A stretch of DNA of 64,000 nucleotides from Paragonimus westermani (lineage: Eukaryota; Platyhelminthes; Trematoda; Plagiorchiida; Troglotrematidae). Shown here in pieces: positions 40,201 through 51,928 of the stretch. A model generated the notes under the pieces. It did no database searches, was not told the DNA's origin, and saw only the letters and a list, made by a program, of their open reading frames with translations. Where the stretch lies: NCBI GenBank assembly GCA_008508345.1, contig QNGE01003329.1, forward strand, positions 23,295-87,294. The letters are read 5' to 3'. The number at the start of each line of letters is the position of its first letter. Position 1 is the first letter of the stretch. Both the position numbers and the translations under genes were made by a program.

Positions 40201-42499
40201 CTAGTTGTACAAATACGAGAGCTACATACCAAATTGATGACCGAATTACACGAGGATTTTTTATCACAAATGTAAATACCACAGGTTATTGTATTTGATA
40301 CACGTAGATCAGAAGCACACCGTTCCCATCTTATGATGTGCACTGTAGACGGTTTAAGTTTCACTTTTTCATCTAAAGTCGACTGTTAGTTGAAATGTGC
40401 TGTTAGAATAATCCTGCCGGCAACTGCTGATCATAGACAATCTAGGGAGCATTCTCAAGCGTCGTTTCTCATACAGGTAAGGCTTCACTTTCAAAACATA
40501 GGCCAACCAACCTTTCAGCTGTTTTCACCCATTCCAGTTGCCACAGTCCTTCATCTACAACCACCCGATAAATTAGACTGGGAATAAAAACGTTTGTAAA
40601 TTAAGCAAACTTAAACCACTGCAAAACCAGATTGTCAGCAAAACAGTTTAAAGCAGATTTCGTTGCCATTTTTCGGTGACGCTAAATTTCTCAATACCTT
40701 TATGTTGGTCAAATTACGCACTGTCAGAGTGAGAGATGATTCATTACATCATCAACTTACTAGTTGTCTCTTTAATTTTGCTTGTTAGCAAATGTCTGAA
40801 GCAAAATAGATTTAATTTATAATTTGTATGATATATGCTCTTCCGTGAAACTGTTCAATGGAAATTTATCTGCAAATAAATAAAAGATCTCTGTTAAAAA
40901 AGCCATCTTCTATTAGGTGCCAAGCAATTTTTAACTATACTGTTTGTAATAAAACGCTACTTAAGTTACAAAGCTACACGTACGCTTAAACCGAGGTTCT
41001 TTTTCTCATGTTTGTTTTGTTCAAAGTGGGCCAAGTCTGCTGGTGAATGTTCCATAATCGAACGCGTACACAAATAAACAATTACAACAGGTGCGCTGCT
41101 CTGCTGTCAGTCACTTGAATCAGACACTGTGTATGTTGTGGGTTTGCTGCAGCAAACACAACACACTGACAAAGAAGGCTGTCCCGTAGATTTCGGCATT
41201 CGAACAGATTCTTGATACTATAACCTGGTCATAACTAAGGCTAAACAAACTGGAAGTTCGAACTTTTTTCACACTGAAAATATTGCGATGCGCTGGGAAA
41301 TCATCATGGATTATTCATTAAATTCATTAGAAAATTTTTCTGAATATTAACGAGCATTCTCCTCTTATATATAATTGTTCCAGTAAACCACACTCGCGAA
41401 CTCCCTCTCCTGTGAATCAGTTTATCATAAACGCTTAGGTTGAATTGATGCCACTTGTTTAAGAGTGGCACTCTTATTTCTAGCGAACAGCACTCAAGCA
41501 TCCTGAATAAGCAGGCCACCAAGAAGTTCATCAAAACCCCACACGTTGCCTGATCAGCCACACCTTTTATCACAGAGCTGTTTGAAAGAGTTCTCGCGTT
41601 ACGTGATGTTTCAGTATAGTGGGCAAGTGAATGACGTCTCATGGTTATCATGCATTCTGTATCCGCAATTATTTCCCCTGGATTTCCAGTGCATAAGATA
41701 ATTAGACTGATTAACAACGTTCACAAAGATGGTTGAATGCACCTCAAGTACTTCTTTCTTACGCGATGAAGCATACATAAGATAAAACAAAATTCCATCA
41801 CTGAAAGGCTAGTAACAGAAATGGATTGTAATCATTTTTTTCAATGAGAATAATGAAAGGACTTGAATTTCTAATTCAGTTCCGACGCGTCTAAAAACGT
41901 ATCGAATGAATAAACGTGAAAAGGTTTATCCTGCCAACTTTAAATGAATATACTTTGTCTATTCAAATCTAATAGTTCCATACACTATTTAAGTCTGTCA
42001 TTGTTCGAGAATAATGATATGTCCCGGTTAACTCAATCCCCCTGATAAGTTAAAAAGAATCATTATTCACAAAACATGCATATTCAAATTATCTTGCAGA
42101 ACTGTTTTCATCCATTGAGGGCCATAATGTCGTAATAGATTGTTGTTATTTGGGGTTGCTATATTTTTGTAAAACTACTCGCTCGTAGTTAACTCTTATG
42201 GAAAACTTGATCCTCAGTTTTGTTTGCGTTTTTGGTATTTCGACAAACAATTATTATACCTCACTGGCGGATGGCATGCAAAGATATTTGTCAAATAGTT
42301 AATCTCACTGCAGTCAGCCGAGGTGGAGTAACTGAGCTAGAAAGAGTAAAGTTAATTTCAGTTGTTGGCGAAATACCGAATATACCGAACAGAGGTAATC
42401 ATGCGGTTGTAAGATATCCGCACCAAATGTAGTACGAATGAAGTTGAATAGTTTGGGCGTCGTGTTTAACATGTTATTTATAAAGAGATTGGGAATAAC

Positions 42500-42500
42500 N
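42500..42500. other. Single ambiguous base (N)
   Basis: This is one undetermined base in an otherwise fully called window. It is a consensus ambiguity, not a scaffold gap. Confidence 0.98.
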
Positions 42501-43778
42501 TATCAGTAATCATGTGGTGTTTTAATAAATGTAGTCGAACGTGTGATTTGTACGATCACATCTTGCTCAGCTCTGTTTATCGGACCCAATTGCATTAAAT
42601 TTCATCAGCCTGTTCAGGTACAGAGCAGCAACGTTTTCTATGCAGTTGCGAAGAAGAAGCTATGTTTGCTGGAGGGACAGCACACAACCTGGTCCACTTT
42701 ACACAGCGAAAATACTTCAATTAAGCCACGGCTTCGAAAAGCTTCCAGTATGAGCGTGCGTTTTTGCTGTTTGTATCAAAGTACGACATTGCAGTAACAA
42801 TGTGCACACAGTCCTCAGCATCAGAAACATTGTGTGGAAAAACGCTCAACAGCAACCGCATGATATTGCGTAATATGAGGAACAGCTCCGTTTCCATGCG
42901 TACGGTGTGTACTAACTGGTGATGGAAACACGTTTCGATCAAGGACAAACACGCCTTCCGACAATTAATGTCATTTACTTAAGACTAAAGCACGCATGAG
43001 CCAGAATAACATGTTTTCTTCCATCGGTGACAAACCACACCGTTTTCATTGGGGCCTCCATCAACTTATCAACTATATCGAAGCGTAACAGTAATATCTG
43101 AATTCACAGGTTGATGAACAATTGTCATTTTTCCCGGATAATCTAGTTAACATCATTGTGTCTGATTCAGATTTTTCGGGAATCAAACGAAATTGCTAGC
43201 TGAATGTAACTAATAACCACTTGCGCACTCAGTTAATGTACAAATGCAGTAGGCCACATGTGACTATCATCTGAAAAGAATTCTTTGAAACTGATCAACC
43301 TCAAGTGATTGACTATGCTGTCAAAGATGTCAACTAATATGATCAAGTTTCCCCACAGAAGCTTCGGATGTCCAGATGCATCAGTATGTTTCGCAAGTCA
43401 CGGGGGCACATACTACCATGCAATCAACAAACTAATTATTTCTAAACCAGGGTGAACTATTAAGTGTACATGTTGGGTAGCGCAATACAATAAAAAATTG
43501 AAACAAAAATGGTTCCAACGAACTCTACAGGTTCACTAGCTGCAATGGTTTGCTTATATCGGATGTCTACATTGTTCAGTATAACGCAGGGTATGAATAT
43601 AAAATTATCATTTCAGAAAACACCTTAACTTCCCTACCTGAGTTTTCAAACGCTATTACCAAACTAATATGAAAAACCATGTTCAAACGTGCCATGGTGC
43701 TAACAGACTTGTGAACGGATAGAGATATTTGACTCTAACATATTTACCAACACTTCACAGTCATGGTTGGTTCAGTTC

Positions 43779-43798
43779 TATATATATATAGATATATA
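43779..43798 (+). repeat. TA microsatellite
   Basis: A (TA)n tract with one G interruption. Similar shorter TA tracts lie at 4178-4188, 7643-7654 and 57410-57419. Confidence 0.85.
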
Positions 43799-45460
43799 AA
43801 CAGTTGTATAACTGCCAAGCACGATAGGAAATTACGTGTGTGTAAGGTGCTTCACATCATCAGAACAAAAACTACCAGAATGCAGGAAGGTATGAATAAG
43901 CACACTGCATAAATGAATATGATTTAGTGTGAATAGGTGAAAATAAACAAGCTGTGTAACATATACCGATAACCGAATTTAATAACTAACGGATGATGTT
44001 CACTACATTTACTGAAGAGAGAAACTTTGGATGGGAGATTTCAATAGTGAACGTGACAAACAATTTATGTTAGAGCGGCTATGTCTTTCAACTATCAGAT
44101 ACGGTTAATAGGAACGTACAGTGTGTTACACAAGAAGGCTTAATCACAGGAGTGGATGGCTGCATGATAGCATGTGAGCGCCAGTAAACCAAAGGATTTG
44201 ATGAGACAACAGCTGTGAATGTAGTGATATTAAAGAAGGCCGGATATGGCTTTGCTCTTCTTCATCCCATTCGCCGTTTGAAGAACATGAGATACGCACC
44301 CATTTCGGACTGATTAAGACACTTTGGAGGAAAAAATACCAAGTCACAATTAACATCAAGGATTACAATCAACGGCATTTTGTCTCAGTTATCTGTATTA
44401 ATGTTGACCATATTCGGTTTACTGATAAACAGCCTACCTCGATTGGTTTTCTGTCTATGAACTACAGAAAACTACATGTGGCACTGTGTACGTGTACTGT
44501 GTAGTGAGCGCTGTGACATCAGCTAAGGTTCGGTGAATTCCACAGATAACTCTTCAAAACAAAAATACTGCCGGAAAGAACTGTTACCTTTCCATGCAAA
44601 GTTCATTACACCAGATCTGTCATAGATCGTTTTTCAAAAACAGCTACCAGATCCAAGCCTATTCCTTCAAACCATTCTTTTCATAATTGATATGTTACTG
44701 CATATCATTTTTTTTGTTCCTCGTTTTGATTACTGAATGTTTCATTAATAAGATTTGCATATCTGCCTTTGACTACAATAAAGGGTCGTTCGCTTCCGTT
44801 ACTTATAAAACGATCTTCAACCCAGTGATTTGGGAAAACTTAAACCTTTCGTTTAACCCCAGAAAGGCTTCCCAGTTGCAGACGACCGTCTTGATCGTTT
44901 TCCGGCATGAGATGAAACTGCTCTGATGTAAAACTCTGAATGATTTGTGTTGGAAAAACTGGGTGTACGTTGCACACAGCACTGTGGACGAATAGCTCCT
45001 AAAACTGCGTATGTTTCGCTACATCACTTTGAATCAATTTTCGAGGTAACGTTTACTGCTGTTTTCCATCAAACGCACAAATTCATGCTTCAATCAAGCT
45101 CATCATAGCATTAGGATCTAACACTGTTATCCTTCACAGAAATATTGCATCACAGAATTGCCACTTGAAATTAAAAACAAAGAGTGAAAAAACCTCCGTT
45201 TCATTTCATAATTTGTCACTATCAAATGAAACTCGTCGCGGTACATCAATTGTCAACAAATGAAAACCAACATTGTGTTAAATAAAAATATTTGACAGTC
45301 GCCTGAAATGTTCATTCTTATGGTCGTACGACTATCGACTGGATTTAACTGAACAGTTATCGTGTACAATGCTACCGAGCTTTAAAAAGAGTTAATACAC
45401 AGTCTACTGCTTCCCTCTGGAGTGGGCTGGCCAAACAGTCCGTCCGAATACAGGAGCTTC

Positions 45461-45502
45461 AATCGAATATGAATGATGTTCAGTGTAAAATTAACCGAAA
45501 CC
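45461..45502 (+). repeat. Diverged direct repeat, shared with 47073-47115
   Basis: AATCGAATATGAATGATGTT, then CAGTGTAAAATTAACCGAAA, aligns with 47073-47115 (GATCAAATGTGGGTGATGTT, then CAGCTTGAAAATAAACCAAA). Its identity is unknown. It is probably a piece of an older interspersed repeat, since the 45-50 kb segment is repeat-rich. Confidence 0.35.
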
Positions 45503-45612
45503 TGGGCAGCCCACCAATAACCTAAACTATCGTCTAGCACGTTTAATGAGACTGGAGATTTCGACCTGTCTTATCTCGAGGTTATCGATCGGAATTGACA
45601 GTCACGAAGATC

Positions 45613-45650
45613 GGGCAACCTGGTCACTGACGGCAACCAAACGTGTTTGA
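45613..45650 (+). repeat. Sequence shared upstream of two SINE-like copies (copy 1)
   Basis: GGGCAACCTGGTCACTGACG followed by GCAACCAAACGTGTTTGA aligns with 50441-50479 (GGGCAATCTCAACATTAATG, then GCAATCAAATGTGTATGAG). Both precede a plus-strand SINE-like copy, by about 40 and 20 bases. The repeated unit may therefore extend further 5' than the tRNA-like head, or both copies may sit inside an older repeat. Confidence 0.4.
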
Positions 45651-45690
45651 ACCTTCACATGTGATAATTCTGTAATAGCCAACATCTAGT

Positions 45691-45807
45691 TAGTGATGGC
45701 ATAGTGAACAGCGTTGCCTCCAGAAAGCGTGTCCTGAATTATACTACTGACCACAACAGAAATTTACAGCATTGACTAGCTCTTCTTAAAAGAAAGCTTA
45801 AGTATTA
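45691..45807 (+). repeat. tRNA-derived SINE-like repeat
   Basis: TAGTGATGGCATAGTGAACA, GCGTTGCCTCCAGAAAGCGT, GTCCTGAATTATACTACTGA, TTGACTAGCTCTTCTTAAAA and GAAAGCTTAAG align in order with the copy at 35001-35130, including the shared GAAAGCGTG after the GTTGCCTC block. Box B is eroded. Confidence 0.6.
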
Positions 45808-46162
45808 TGCTCTACTCCGAAAAAGACTGATTAGCGCTTGTGTGAACGCGAGCATTACAAATTGTTATGGACATACTGTAATCAGCTATCACGCATTATC
45901 ACACGACAGTTGTTTGTAGCGAGGTGGAAGGATTATGTGACATTTTTCGTTTCGCGTGGACCACGTTCCCGTCGTGAGAGGAACTAAACTGCTGACTCTG
46001 TCAATGCAATTTGCTAGCTGTTTATAAAGTGAACACCCCCCAATTGGTAATGTTGTGTTAACATGTATTGAGTAAACATGTACAACGTCATACTTGATAT
46101 CATGGCATGTATAATAAGATGCATTCCGTGCTGCAACCTGACGCTAAGGTGGAAGTTAGTTT

Positions 46163-46191
46163 GACTCTGTTGAATCAAGACTCTGTTGAAT
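46163..46191 (+). repeat. Short tandem duplication, GACTCTGTTGAAT x2
   Basis: Two identical 13-base copies are separated by CAA, giving a 16-base period with just under two units. No function is suggested. It looks like replication slippage. Confidence 0.85.
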
Positions 46192-46891
46192 ATATGTGCT
46201 GGGTTTTCTACTTGCCACATTACTCAAGATAGCCAAACATACAACGATAGATAACTGAAAAATGATTGATTTGATAATTAACTCAATTTCACCGCTAGTG
46301 TTTATGTTGTCATAGTTGAGCGAAATGGTAGAGTGCACGGAATCATCTGAGCCCAGACTGAGCTATATCCTCCAATTTGATCACTAGGAGATTTAGTTAA
46401 TGATGAAACTCAGGAATACTAGCTGTGGGGCGGAATGATCACTCGAAAGGTTATAACGTAATACACAAAAGGCATTATCTGAAAGCTGAGTTACCCTTTT
46501 ACGCTCTCATTTGGAACAAGTCTTTGACAACCACAAAGATTGAAATCCCACGTAAACACATCAACACTTTGAATAATATTCGCGATTATAGTAGTTTTGC
46601 TTGATTCGGCAATGAGATTATGAGAGGAAAATTTGTGGTTTGCAAACCCTCATCAATGATTTAGTGTCATTTTAATTTTTGAACAATAAATCCGCAATTT
46701 TGTTTTTGATGACGTATTGCCGACTGCACTTGTTTGACATATTGTATGACCGATATATATGTTATACTTCATTATTCGAAGGATGCAATTAGGTGTTGAA
46801 TAACGATCAGGGTTGGTTTTTAAGGTGTAGGTTAATGGTTTACAATCAGTAAAAGCACAATCTCTACCATTTTTTGCGAAATAAGTAGACT

Positions 46892-47013
46892 AAACTCGAG
46901 TTTCGCTCTCATTAGAGCTCATCAGTAGTGCATATCCTTGCCACGACCGGGATTTGAACTCCGGCCATCCCAATCATGAGACAACCGTGTCGATCGCTGC
47001 ACCATTGACCTCA
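46892..47013 (-). repeat. tRNA-derived SINE-like repeat, best-preserved copy
   Basis: The minus strand reads ATGAGGTCAATGGTGCAGCG, ATCGACACGGTTGTCTCATG, GGCCGGAGTTCAAATCCCGG (an excellent box B, GAGTTCAAATCCC), CGTGGCAAGGATATGCACTA, CTGATGAGCTCTAATGAGAG and CGAAACTCGAGTTT. The first half is tRNA-like (box A-like GGTGCAGCGATCGACACGG, about 35 bases before box B). The second half is a unique tail. This layout is that of a tRNA-derived, RNA polymerase III-type SINE. No poly(A) or simple-repeat tail follows. Confidence 0.78.
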
Positions 47014-47115
47014 TATCAGTACTTCTTTTCGAAAGAGGCTGACTGCAAATTCTATCTGAATGCAAACGCTGCGATCAAATGTGGGTGATGTTCAGCTTGA
47101 AAATAAACCAAATCC

Positions 47116-50100
47116 CCGACTACTCATCAGAAATATATAAACGTTTACTGATCAATTATGGGGGAATAATTGGTCGTTGAAATTGATGCTTGAAATGTCA
47201 TATGTTGCAATACGTATGTTGAACTACTATTGCGACGGCCAAGATTAACGCCTGTAATGCTAATGGGTACGGCGGATACAAAGGAAATGTCTGGACAGTG
47301 TAGTTTTAGCAGCACGAATTATTGATTCAGGCATTTTCGAGGCTGCGTTTTACTGAAAGACTAAATGGCAACTCAGTTGTTTGAACTGTTGATTAACTCC
47401 AGGCAGGAAACGGCATTAACATTGAAAAATCCTATCAAAACAACTGAATACGTGTGCTAAAGCGGGATGCGAAGATGTTCTTGAGGCCATGCAATTAACT
47501 TAAGGTCGTAATTTTCACTTCGATTTGAAGACTCCTTTATCCTCCGAAATTGGTGCATCGTGGTTATCAACCAGCAGTGTAGTCAAGAGTGATTTATTGA
47601 CATAGTGATGAGTGTTCACTCGAAGACTACGGTTTGTCTTATTCGTCAGAATTTACACTGATCTATTCTATAACCCCCTCGGCACATTTTGATGGTTTAA
47701 ATGTAACTTTGTGGTTGGTTTCTCCCTCAGTTTGAACATAACTGTTCAATTCTAGTCAATATTCTATGCCCACATTCAATAGACAAAAGTTATTTGTTGT
47801 CTGCAATCAGAATAGGGAATCGTGCGCAGTTCGGGAAGCCAGGTTGTCCTAAAAGCTGTACTGGAGTATTAACAAAACCGATAAAGGTACTTGTCCAGCG
47901 GATGCCTACCGAAAGCCTCGGAAGAGTTCACAATCACAAGCGAAGAAGGTAGCACACCGGTGATCAGTTGTGACGAACTCAGTACTTTGAGGGGTTGTGT
48001 GCACCTTCTAAATTACCCTAATTTGGATCCAGATGGCAGACTTTGAACCAATTAGCGAGCCTCAACATTGCTTTCAAATGGGTGTTCATTTTTAACAAGT
48101 CACCGGATTGCCAAGAACAGTTGGACGAATACTAGCGACCCATTTGTTTACTGATGTATTCTAGGCGGCTTTTCGAGATTAAAATATGATAAAATTACTC
48201 AATTTATCTTGCCTCAGAAACAACATAACGGAGGCTTCCGTCAGCGCTTGTTTCAGTTTGCAGAGTTCACTCTAATTGGAAATGTGCTCAGTTTTGGGCA
48301 GCTAGTGTTACCAGGTTGTGAACTCACCGAAAACAGCCATCAAGACATATTCAGCTTAATGCTTAAGCTGTTTGCGCTGTTTATTCACTAAATACATGAC
48401 CATTTGAAATCCACGATTTTGCATCAACGTATGAGCACTGTAAATGAAATTTACGATTGCGGTATGTTGTAACTTTCTAAAAAACCGTCGTACACGAAAA
48501 GCCTTCAGATCAGAGTTGAACATAGCGTCCCAAATTTGAATGCAGAGCTTCTGGTTTGCACTTCAGTCACGGTCCTCCGGCACTAAATACTTGCACCCTT
48601 CAATCAGCTCAGTAACTGATTACCATAAGATTCTGCGTAGGTACTTTCTTGTGGGAATATCAGTGACGAGGACAGCCTTTAGTTGGTTCGATAAGGTTTT
48701 GATAAGCAGTTCGGAAGTAGGAAATGCTTGGTGTTCGGAATATATTGGGTTTACGAGGTAGTGCGTTGAAAATGAACGATAGAACTTATGTTAACGAATC
48801 GAATACCACTGAAGTTATGATCTGTCAGGTAACAGGCTTCGGTTGAAATCCTAACGCTCTTGCAAATCCTAAAAGCTGAAGCCACAACTGAGGGTCTCCA
48901 CGGGAGAATGACTATCGCGTTCCATCGAAGTTATGCTCAACCTTCATACCATTCTTTAGTCCACTATCCAGCAAAGTTTCTACAACCCGTGTAACTAGAC
49001 ATAGCGTTGCATTTTTGTAAAGGTATACCCTATTTAACTGACTCCAGCTGATACTTGAACGCAGAAAACAAGGACGAACTTTTCCTCTGCGTTTACGGAA
49101 GTAGTTTTTATAAAAATCGTAGATTACACTAGATAGCCCTGGGCTGTAACACTTACCTTACTCGAATATACAATTCATTTGTGAGCAATGGCTTGCACGT
49201 AAATTGTACACGTATACACTTTTGGAAGATGACGTAGCTAAGAGTGTGATCTTGCAATGAGAACAACAATAAGTTGCCTGTTGACAGTGGCGTTAGTATT
49301 CATGCTGAAAAGAACTACCCGTTCAAGTTTCAATGAAAACTGCAACGTTTACAAAAGATCATTTATATTGGACGATGGACCTGGATAACCAGTCAGTTGC
49401 AGTGTAAAGACCACACCACATTCTCGGCTTCACGCCTAATGCCGAGAACGATCAGCGGGAACACTTAATGGATGCAGCACTGAATCGTAAATGGATGCGC
49501 CACAACTTCAAAGTTGGTTCAAATCAAGGCCGTCAGTTAAAGTACAACTCAAAGGCGGACTGTCTGTATGCATAACCTTCGTTGGTGTCTGTCATTCACT
49601 TGCTATTTTGGGGCCTGTCAAGTAGGTTGAACAAACCCAGTGTCTTTCTCAAAATATAATGGAACGCCAGTCGAAAACCTGATCATTCCCATACACTTCT
49701 TTTCTACGAAGAGGACAACTTTACAAAACAGCACACTAATGGCTTCGTACACAATCAAATTTCGGAATATCAACGTCTAATGTTAAGTTCTTGATGCTCA
49801 GTGGGCGATCTCAAGAGAATCTTCCTTAATCAAAGAACGACTATATTTCGAAAAATTACCAGCCGTCGCGCTTGAAGCATTGTACTCAGACTGGTTTTAA
49901 AATTTCACTTTGCCACTCGAGTATGTCATCACACAATCTGTTAATGGTATAACCCGTATATAAACTAGGGAGTAGAGAAATAATTGGGTAAATACACAAA
50001 ACCGTTAAAGGAAATGGGGGCTGCTTTCAACTGTGAATTAAGAGACGACAGTTTTCCGGAAGATCACGAATACGAGACCTCCAAAATGCCTTCTCCGAGA

Positions 50101-50280
50101 GATAGCCCGAGACATCTTTTGACGAGTTGGGCTAAAAGCTCACATGATCTGCTTATTGTAAATTGATAAAGCGTGAGTGAAAATCAACAAAATTGTTAGT
50201 AGTGTACGAAAAAAACAATATAAACCTAAGGTCATTCAAATTTGGTCGCATCCGTCGCGTTCAGGTGGAAGAAGCACTAC
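47116..50280. other. No gene recognised
   Basis: Only the hairpin at 49421-49448 and a rough inverted repeat (47945-47957 with 47997-48008) stand out. Confidence 0.55.
49421..49448. repeat. Perfect 8-bp hairpin
   Basis: TTCTCGGC and GCCGAGAA are separated by a 12-base loop. There is no U-tract or neighbouring gene to suggest a role. Confidence 0.7.
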
Positions 50281-50397
50281 ACTCTAGTTTTGTCCTGATT
50301 AGAGCTCATAAGTTGTGTGCACTTATCACGGCTGGGATTATATCTCCAGCAACAATTCTTTGAGTCATCCGTCCTAATCACGGTGTTCTTGACTTTG
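50281..50397 (-). repeat. tRNA-derived SINE-like repeat
   Basis: The minus strand carries GAACACCGTGATTAGGACGG, GCTGGAGATATAATCCCAGC, CGTGATAAGTGCACACAACT, TATGAGCTCTAATCAGGACA and AAACTAGAGT. Its 3' half matches the copy at 46892-47013 closely, with the GAGCTCTAAT block identical. Confidence 0.65.
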
Positions 50398-50440
50398 AAT
50401 TAGATTAACAGGACAGACACTATCTTCGCTTAAGGCAACC

Positions 50441-50479
50441 GGGCAATCTCAACATTAATGGCAATCAAATGTGTATGAG
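50441..50479 (+). repeat. Sequence shared upstream of two SINE-like copies (copy 2)
   Basis: This is the partner of 45613-45650, with about 27 of 38 positions the same by hand alignment. It lies in the spacer between the two head-to-head SINE-like copies. Confidence 0.4.
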
Positions 50480-50496
50480 GTTAATTTTGGTTAGTC

Positions 50497-50600
50497 TGAG
50501 GTCAGTGACGCAGCAATAAACACGGTTGCCCGGTGAAAGTTGGGCTCGAGTTTTAGTGCCTGCCGTGACAAGGATATGCTCTACTGACATGGCCTCACAG
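50497..50600 (+). repeat. tRNA-derived SINE-like repeat, head to head with the previous copy
   Basis: TGAGGTCAGTGACGCAGCAA, TAAACACGGTTGCCCGGTGA, GGGCTCGAGTTTTAGTGCC, TGCCGTGACAAGGATATGCT and CTACTGACATGGCC match the family consensus strongly, up to where the tail diverges. It faces away from the minus-strand copy at 50281-50397 across a spacer of about 100 bases. Confidence 0.7.
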
Positions 50601-51928
50601 ACACAAGGAGCTGGCTGAGCAGTGTATGGATATAAGGCGGTTGTAATCGATTGTGTAACGTTTAAATTACACGAACCCAAAATCTTCTAGCACTTGCAAG
50701 TGAACAACACACCAAGCATACTGACTGTGTTCGAAACGAAATGGAGTGATTCAACCGGATTCAACAGATTCCGTTCGTTTTCTGGCATCAGGTCATCGTG
50801 TTCAACTAATGGGAGGCGAGGAGACGGTTAATCGCAGTCAGTGACAACCGCTTAAGACCATTTGTCTCCGAACCAAGACTAACTAACAAGAAGCTACAAT
50901 AAAGGCTCCACAGGAGGTAATAATACTCTTCTTCAACTTACAGTCCAACTGTTTGTCCACGAGACGTGAGCGCGCCGACGGTGAAAGCTTGTGGTTAAAT
51001 CGCAGTTGTCACATTGCTTCTGTACAATCGCTTAATTTCAAGTGCTTAAGAAACACCATTCGTTCTCCGTTTCACGGTTGTGCGAGAGCAAAATATTGTA
51101 ACCAAATTTTGGCATGTTACTGGTTTTAGTAATGGTAAGGTTTAAGTTGACTGATTCTCACCGAAATGTCTAAAATGCTTGAGTCTTCTCAAAGTGTGTG
51201 TTATGCTTATGGCAAGATAATGGTTCTCCTTTTGTTCCATCTCTCAATGGAAAACGATAGTGTAATGATTTTATGCTGTTCTTTTTTTTGGGGTGGTGGT
51301 GGTGGCTGAATTATTGAGTGCAATTTATTGCAAATAATTCTCCTTCTGTTTAACGGTAATCGCATAAAAAGGGTATCTCGTTCGAATAAAATTCAGCACT
51401 TTTCTTTATGAAAAGAAACGCGTATAACAACACACGTTTTTGATGTATCATCATCAGGTCAACCACAACAAATTCGTATGGGTCCAATGAGGTTGTAGAT
51501 AACATCACTGAGGAAAGAGAATCCAGGCAATAGTTCCTATCCGGTCTGAGTCATAAGAATCAGTTACATAGCACTGATCACGTAAGTTCCACGAAGTCTG
51601 CGGGAGAAGCGCCACGTCTATGTGATCATTCTCTCCTCGGCTTGTCCGCATTGCCTTGGACGGTTCAATGTTTTGACTCGCCGTTTTGGGGCGCACAGTA
51701 GTGGTAAGTGTAATCGGATTGCAGCGGTCTCTGCAACTGATGGCATACGACCTTTGAACTGCTCCGATTATATCTCACATGCTTGATAGGTTGGTTTAAA
51801 CGAACCAGTTGGATTGTTCAGCTGGTGTGATTCTATCGACGGCCTGGCAACCGCAGACGAACAGGGTCTCATTGATCCCCATGTTAGGCACACCGGGTTG
51901 TACTTCCCAGTGAGCTTGGATAATCGTC
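50601..51928. other. No intact gene; may include the eroded 3' end of the Penelope-like element
   Basis: The GIY-YIG part of the element at 51.93-52.57 kb should lie here on the minus strand, but its motifs are not readable by eye. A T8 tract and a GGT repeat lie at 51282-51305. Confidence 0.45.

Larger units (their letters stand above)
32614..45612. other. No gene recognised apart from repeats
   Basis: The first part lies upstream of the neuropeptide exon on its strand and should contain its promoter, and perhaps a noncoding first exon, but none could be placed. A SINE-like copy is at 35.0 kb and a possible fragment at 37.2 kb. A 137-codon open stretch on the minus strand at 41304-41717 is unrecognised. 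Confidence 0.55.

Noticed and set aside
41304..41717. A 137-codon open stretch on the minus strand
   Set aside because: It has no ATG at its beginning, no recognised motif and no convincing splice context; it is compatible with chance in AT-rich DNA.
46955..46975. A possible true tRNA gene (good box B on the minus strand)
   Set aside because: No acceptor stem closes around it and the sequence continues into a repeated tail seen at other loci, so it is a SINE-like copy.
47945..48008. Imperfect inverted repeat GAAGGTAGCACAC / GTGTGCACCTTC
   Set aside because: Arms of 12-13 bases with a gap and a long loop are expected by chance at this window size.
49511..49535. Box-B-like GTTGGTTCAAATCAAGGCC
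   Set aside because: No matching box A, cloverleaf or SINE tail in the expected positions.
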